A stretch of DNA of 64,000 bases, from assembly GCF_000745345.1 (NCBI RefSeq), contig NZ_JQNR01000004.1, positions 310,001 to 374,000 of the forward strand, read 5' to 3'. Shown here one piece after another: positions 61,288 through 64,000 of the stretch. A model generated the notes under the pieces. That model saw nothing but the letters and a program-made list of their open reading frames with translations, had not been told where the DNA came from and ran no database searches. The DNA comes from Actinacidiphila yeochonensis CN732. GTDB lineage: Bacteria; Actinomycetota; Actinomycetes; Streptomycetales; Streptomycetaceae. The translations under genes were made by a program, and so were the position numbers. How positions within the stretch are numbered: the first letter of the stretch is position 1; each line of letters begins with the position of its first letter.

Positions 61288-62358
61288 TCAGCCGAACTGC
61301 CGCTCCAGATCCTGGAGCTTGCGCTCCAGGGAGTCCAGGCGAGGCAGCGTGAGGGTGTCGTCCTCCGCGGTGAGGTCGATCGTCGAGGACGCGGTGGAGG
61401 ACGCCGGAACGGCCTCCTCGCGGACCGGCTGCAGCGCCGGACGCGACCTCACCGGCAGCTCACCGACGGGCAGTTCCGCCGCTATGACAGGCTCCGACGC
61501 GGGCTGGCCGCCGCCGGCGCCACCCGTCGAGGGCAGCTCCACCTGGCGTCCGCCTCCGCCGCCGCGCGGCCAGGAACGGCCCTGCCGGCTGAGCGCCTTG
61601 ATCTTCGCCCGCTCCAACCGGTCGTGGTCGCGCCGCGCCTGCGAGTTCTCCGTGCGCTGGCGCTTGTCCTCGCGGACCTCCTCCACCGCCTCGTCCAGCG
61701 AGCGCACGCCCTCAAGGAGCATCAGCGACCAGGCCGCGAACGTCTCCCGGGGCGCCCGGAGCCAGCGGACCATGCGGATCTGCGGCAGCGGGCGCGGCAC
61801 CAGGCCCTGCTCGCGCAGCGCCGCCCGGCGGGTCTGCTTCAGCGCGCGGTCGAAGAGCACCGCGGCGGACAGCGACATGCCGGCGAAGAACTGGGGAGCG
61901 CCCGCGTGGTCCACACCGCGCGGCGCGTGCACCCAGTTGAACCAGGCCGCCGCACCGGCGAAGAGCCACACCAGCATGCGCGAGCCGAGCGCCGCGTCGC
62001 CGTGGCTGGCCTCGCGGACCGCCAGCACCGAGCAGAACATCGCGGCGCCGTCGAGCCCGAACGGCACCAGGTACTCCCAGCCGTTGGACAGGCCGAGGTT
62101 CTGCTGCCCGAAGCCCACCAGCCCGTGGAAGGACAGGGCCGCGGCGACCGCGGCACAGCAGAAGAGCAGGACGTACGAGGCGCTGCCGTAGAGCGCCTCC
62201 TTGCGCCGGCGCCGCTCCTCGCTGCGCTCCCACGAGTCGGTGGTCGCGTTGTCCGTGTCGGGGCGGCGGTTGCGGAACACGACGACGCAAGCCACCAGGA
62301 CGATCAGGCCGATGGCGCCCGAGATCATCCAGTTCAGCGATATTCCGTCAAGTCTCAT
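61288..62358 (-). CDS. DUF2637 membrane protein (SpdB-like)
   Basis: A 356-residue protein. One N-terminal helix (WMISGAIGLIVLVACVVVF), a charged stretch, then four hydrophobic segments of the DUF2637 domain (SYVLLFCCAAVAAALSFHGL, YLVPFGLDGAAMFCSVLA, MLVWLFAGAAAWFNWVHAP), and a long soluble C-terminus ending in a predicted coiled coil (LDSLERKLQDLERQFG). DUF2637 proteins occur on conjugative plasmids as spread proteins and also on chromosomes, often regulated in development. No transfer genes are adjacent, so the chromosomal type is likely. ATG at 62358. Confidence 0.85.
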   Translation of the reverse strand: MRLDGISLNWMISGAIGLIVLVACVVVFRNRRPDTDNATTDSWERSEERRRRKEALYGSASYVLLFCCAAVAAALSFHGLVGFGQQNLGLSNGWEYLVPFGLDGAAMFCSVLAVREASHGDAALGSRMLVWLFAGAAAWFNWVHAPRGVDHAGAPQFFAGMSLSAAVLFDRALKQTRRAALREQGLVPRPLPQIRMVRWLRAPRETFAAWSLMLLEGVRSLDEAVEEVREDKRQRTENSQARRDHDRLERAKIKALSRQGRSWPRGGGGGRQVELPSTGGAGGGQPASEPVIAAELPVGELPVRSRPALQPVREEAVPASSTASSTIDLTAEDDTLTLPRLDSLERKLQDLERQFG

Positions 62359-62538
62359 ATGTGCGATTCCTCGTGTCGCTTCCGTCGCGCTCGGGCCGAG
62401 GGACGGCCTACGAGCGACATCATTGCGAAGAGCGCGGGTAAGTGTGGACGTTATGGCCCGAAAGTCCGCCGGCGGTGCGCGCGGGTTCGAACTCTCGTCC
62501 CAGAACTGTCGAGTTGAGCGAGATCGTAGCGCGGTCGC

Positions 62539-63354
62539 TCAGGCGGCGTCGGCCCGGTGTCCGATACGGCCCGCACCGCCCGCCCGCGGGCAGCCCGCGC
62601 AGGCGCCGGCAGGGCTGAGAGTGTAGTAGAGGCAGCAGGCGAGCCGGGTCCGCGCGGTTCCGCCGGTGGTGCTGCCGCAGGACGGTCCGTCACCCCTCTG
62701 GTGGAATCCGGCGGCACCGGACAGCGGCGGCGTGTCGCCCGGTAGCAGCGCCTGGAGTTCGGCCACCGCCCGCTCCTCCTCGCCCAGCAGCCGGGCGGCG
62801 AACCACAGCCCCTCGGCGACCTCGTCGGCCACCAGCCCCCACAGGGCCCGCGGGCCGCGCCGCACCAGCGGGCGGAACGCGGCCAGCACCGGACCCGCGT
62901 GCTCGGCGACCGCCGAGCGCAACTCCGCGCGCAGCGCGGCGGCGGAGGCGACCGGGCGGGCGTCGGGCAGCGCGGCCGCCGGATCGTCGGGCAGGCAGCC
63001 GAAGGCGCGGGGGAGCGCGGTGACCCGCCCGCTGTCGGGGTGGAACGACACGTCCTCCACCGGCAGCCGCGGCACCCGCCGCTGGAGGAACCAGGGAACC
63101 GTGAAGAGCAGGCACACCGGCCACAGGTACCGGTGCAGCGCCAGCGTCGCCGCGACGTCCGGGCGGGGCGCGCGGCCGTGCTCCAGGGCGAGCCGCTCGG
63201 TGTCGCGCGCCACGAACGCGGCCAGCGCCCGCCCGCCGGCCGCGATCTCGGCGGCGCGCGTCCAGCCGGCTCCCGAACGCGGTGGCGCCGCGGCGACCCG
63301 CAGGGCGGGCAGCACCGCGGCCAGGCGGTCGTACGATGCGCTGATCACTGGCAT
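62539..63354 (-). CDS. FhuF-like ferric-siderophore reductase
   Basis: A 271-residue protein with the FhuF C-terminal [2Fe-2S] motif Cys-Cys-x10-Cys-x2-Cys, here CCLYYTLSPAGACAGC. It probably reduces ferric iron from siderophores after uptake, in the cytoplasm or at the membrane. ATG at 63354 is preferred because an iron box begins within it; a start at 63375 would place the operator inside the coding region. The same iron box architecture as the CopD gene suggests membership of the iron-starvation regulon. It contains FLQRRVPRLPVEDVSFHPDS, a typical linker before the second half. Confidence 0.85.
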   Translation of the reverse strand: MPVISASYDRLAAVLPALRVAAAPPRSGAGWTRAAEIAAGGRALAAFVARDTERLALEHGRAPRPDVAATLALHRYLWPVCLLFTVPWFLQRRVPRLPVEDVSFHPDSGRVTALPRAFGCLPDDPAAALPDARPVASAAALRAELRSAVAEHAGPVLAAFRPLVRRGPRALWGLVADEVAEGLWFAARLLGEEERAVAELQALLPGDTPPLSGAAGFHQRGDGPSCGSTTGGTARTRLACCLYYTLSPAGACAGCPRAGGAGRIGHRADAA

Positions 63355-63370
63355 GGTAAGGCTTACCTTA
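63352..63370 (-). promoter_or_regulatory. iron box at the start of the FhuF-like gene
   Basis: The 19-base window shares 13 positions with TTAGGTTAGGCTNACCTAA and contains the perfect inverted repeat TAAGG-CTTA-CCTTA. It touches the ATG at 63354, implying a leaderless transcript or a start further upstream. Confidence 0.65.
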
Positions 63371-63537
63371 GCCATCAAAATCGGGGTTTACGCTAACCGC
63401 AGTACTCCGTTCGGGTGCGGCCGTCGCACGGGCGCGTCCGCCGGAGAGGGCGGGGCGCACGGCGCCGAGGGCGCGCACGGCGCCGAAGCCGGCGCAGCCG
63501 GCCGGCGGCCGCCGACGGTCGGCGGTGGCGGGCCCTG

Positions 63538-63575
63538 ATGGACCTGGATGGACCTGGACGGACCTGGACGGCCTT
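63538..63575. repeat. 11-bp tandem repeat
   Basis: Three to four copies of GGACCTGGAYG between the FhuF-like gene and the GntR regulator. Non-coding. Confidence 0.6.
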
Positions 63576-63655
63576 CGACCGGCCCGAAGCGGAACGTGAC
63601 GGAACACGTCAGAGCCCGATGGACCCGATGGAACCCAAGGAGAGGGGCGCGACCG

Positions 63656-64000
63656 GTGGAGTCAGCCGAGCCTGCCGCCGCGTACGGACGGCTGCCGGAG
63701 CAGGCGGGCCGTCCTGCTGACCGTCGCGCGCCGGACGCCGGACCGGGGCCGGAGGCAGCTGCCGGGCCGGGCGCCCCGTCGGAGCGTCCGCCGGCCCGGC
63801 TGCCCGAGCGGCTGTCCGTGCGCGACCAGGTGGTGGACGCGCTGCGGTCCGCGCTGGTGCGCGGTGAACTGGCACCCGGCAACGTCTACTCCGCGCCGGA
63901 GCTGGCCGGACGCTACGGGGTGTCGGCGACGCCGGTGCGCGAGGCGATGCAGCTGCTGGCCCGCGAGGGCGCGGTGGAGGTGCTGCCCAACCGCGGCTTC
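63656..64000 (+). CDS. GntR-family regulator, N-terminal part
   Basis: Open to the window end (115 codons visible). After a low-complexity N-terminus of about 45 residues comes a GntR winged helix: LSVRDQVVDALRSALVRGEL, YSAPELAGRYGVSATPVREA and MQLLAREGAVEVLPNRGF. The arrangement with a downstream FCD- or UTRA-type effector domain is expected but not visible; the VREAMQLL form favours the FadR (FCD) branch. GTG at 63656 follows AAGGAGAGG. Confidence 0.88.
   Translation, partial: MESAEPAAAYGRLPEQAGRPADRRAPDAGPGPEAAAGPGAPSERPPARLPERLSVRDQVVDALRSALVRGELAPGNVYSAPELAGRYGVSATPVREAMQLLAREGAVEVLPNRGF

Noticed and set aside
61288-62358. Integrated conjugative element suggested by DUF2637/SpdB-like protein
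   Set aside because: No integrase, tra gene, rep gene or attachment-site repeats are nearby; chromosomal DUF2637 genes are common.
62478-62500. tRNA-like T-loop (GGTTCGAAC)
   Set aside because: The flanking bases do not form the five-pair T stem, and no acceptor, D or anticodon arms are found on either strand.

Overview
The window is very GC-rich actinomycete DNA. Codons strongly favour G/C in third position, and the gene set points to Streptomyces or a close relative in the Streptomycetaceae: a DUF2637 membrane protein, a PP2C protein with a long disordered region, a mycothiol-type DinB protein, DmdR/IdeR-type iron boxes, a CebR box and a Streptomyces-type sulfur leader peptide. Coding is dense and on both strands. 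No tRNA, rRNA, CRISPR array, prophage or intact insertion sequence was found.

Layout. 1-4.1 kb: three luciferase-like flavin monooxygenases, then a glutathionyl-hydroquinone-reductase-like gene whose leader carries a SAM-IV-like riboswitch and a 43-residue leader peptide; this looks like a sulfur-responsive region. 4.3-6.4 kb: a CopD-type membrane protein behind a near-consensus iron box, and gcvH. 6.4-10 kb: a two-gene operon of a large P-loop NTPase and a membrane-anchored periplasmic-binding-type protein, with no known function. 10.3-15.3 kb: DinB protein, 52-residue ORF, LigD-type phosphoesterase, secreted SGNH hydrolase with ricin-type domain, thiolase. 15.3-19.7 kb: response regulator, histidine kinase and MMPL exporter. 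20-27.6 kb: a decayed winged-helix gene, DUF5132 protein and a peptide ABC transporter with a permease-ATPase fusion.

27.8-33.6 kb: secreted GH10 xylanase and Tat-exported GH48 cellulase sharing nearly identical FN3-FN3-CBM3 tails, with a perfect CebR box about 500 bp upstream of GH48. 33.9-35.2 kb: phosphomannomutase. 36.6-47.2 kb: a glycan-use locus (LacI regulator, sugar ABC transporter, GH130, Gfo/Idh/MocA oxidoreductase, GH13, secreted alpha/alpha-barrel-like enzyme). 47.9-48.9 kb: HigB/HigA-like toxin-antitoxin pair plus an extra Xre protein, with a palindrome over the toxin start codon. 49-64 kb: rsgA, a second LacI regulator, a broken F420/PPOX gene, DUF456, a TrmB/LuxR-like regulator, a PP2C-like protein with a huge Pro-rich region, poxB, an RsbW-like kinase, DUF2637, an FhuF-like reductase with an iron box at its start, and the start of a GntR regulator.

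At least six otherwise conserved genes are interrupted, and nearly every break is explained by one missing base in a G/C-rich spot. This looks more like consensus base-calling loss than biology, so those genes may be intact in the organism. All functions are inferred from sequence reading alone; no database or profile search was run.
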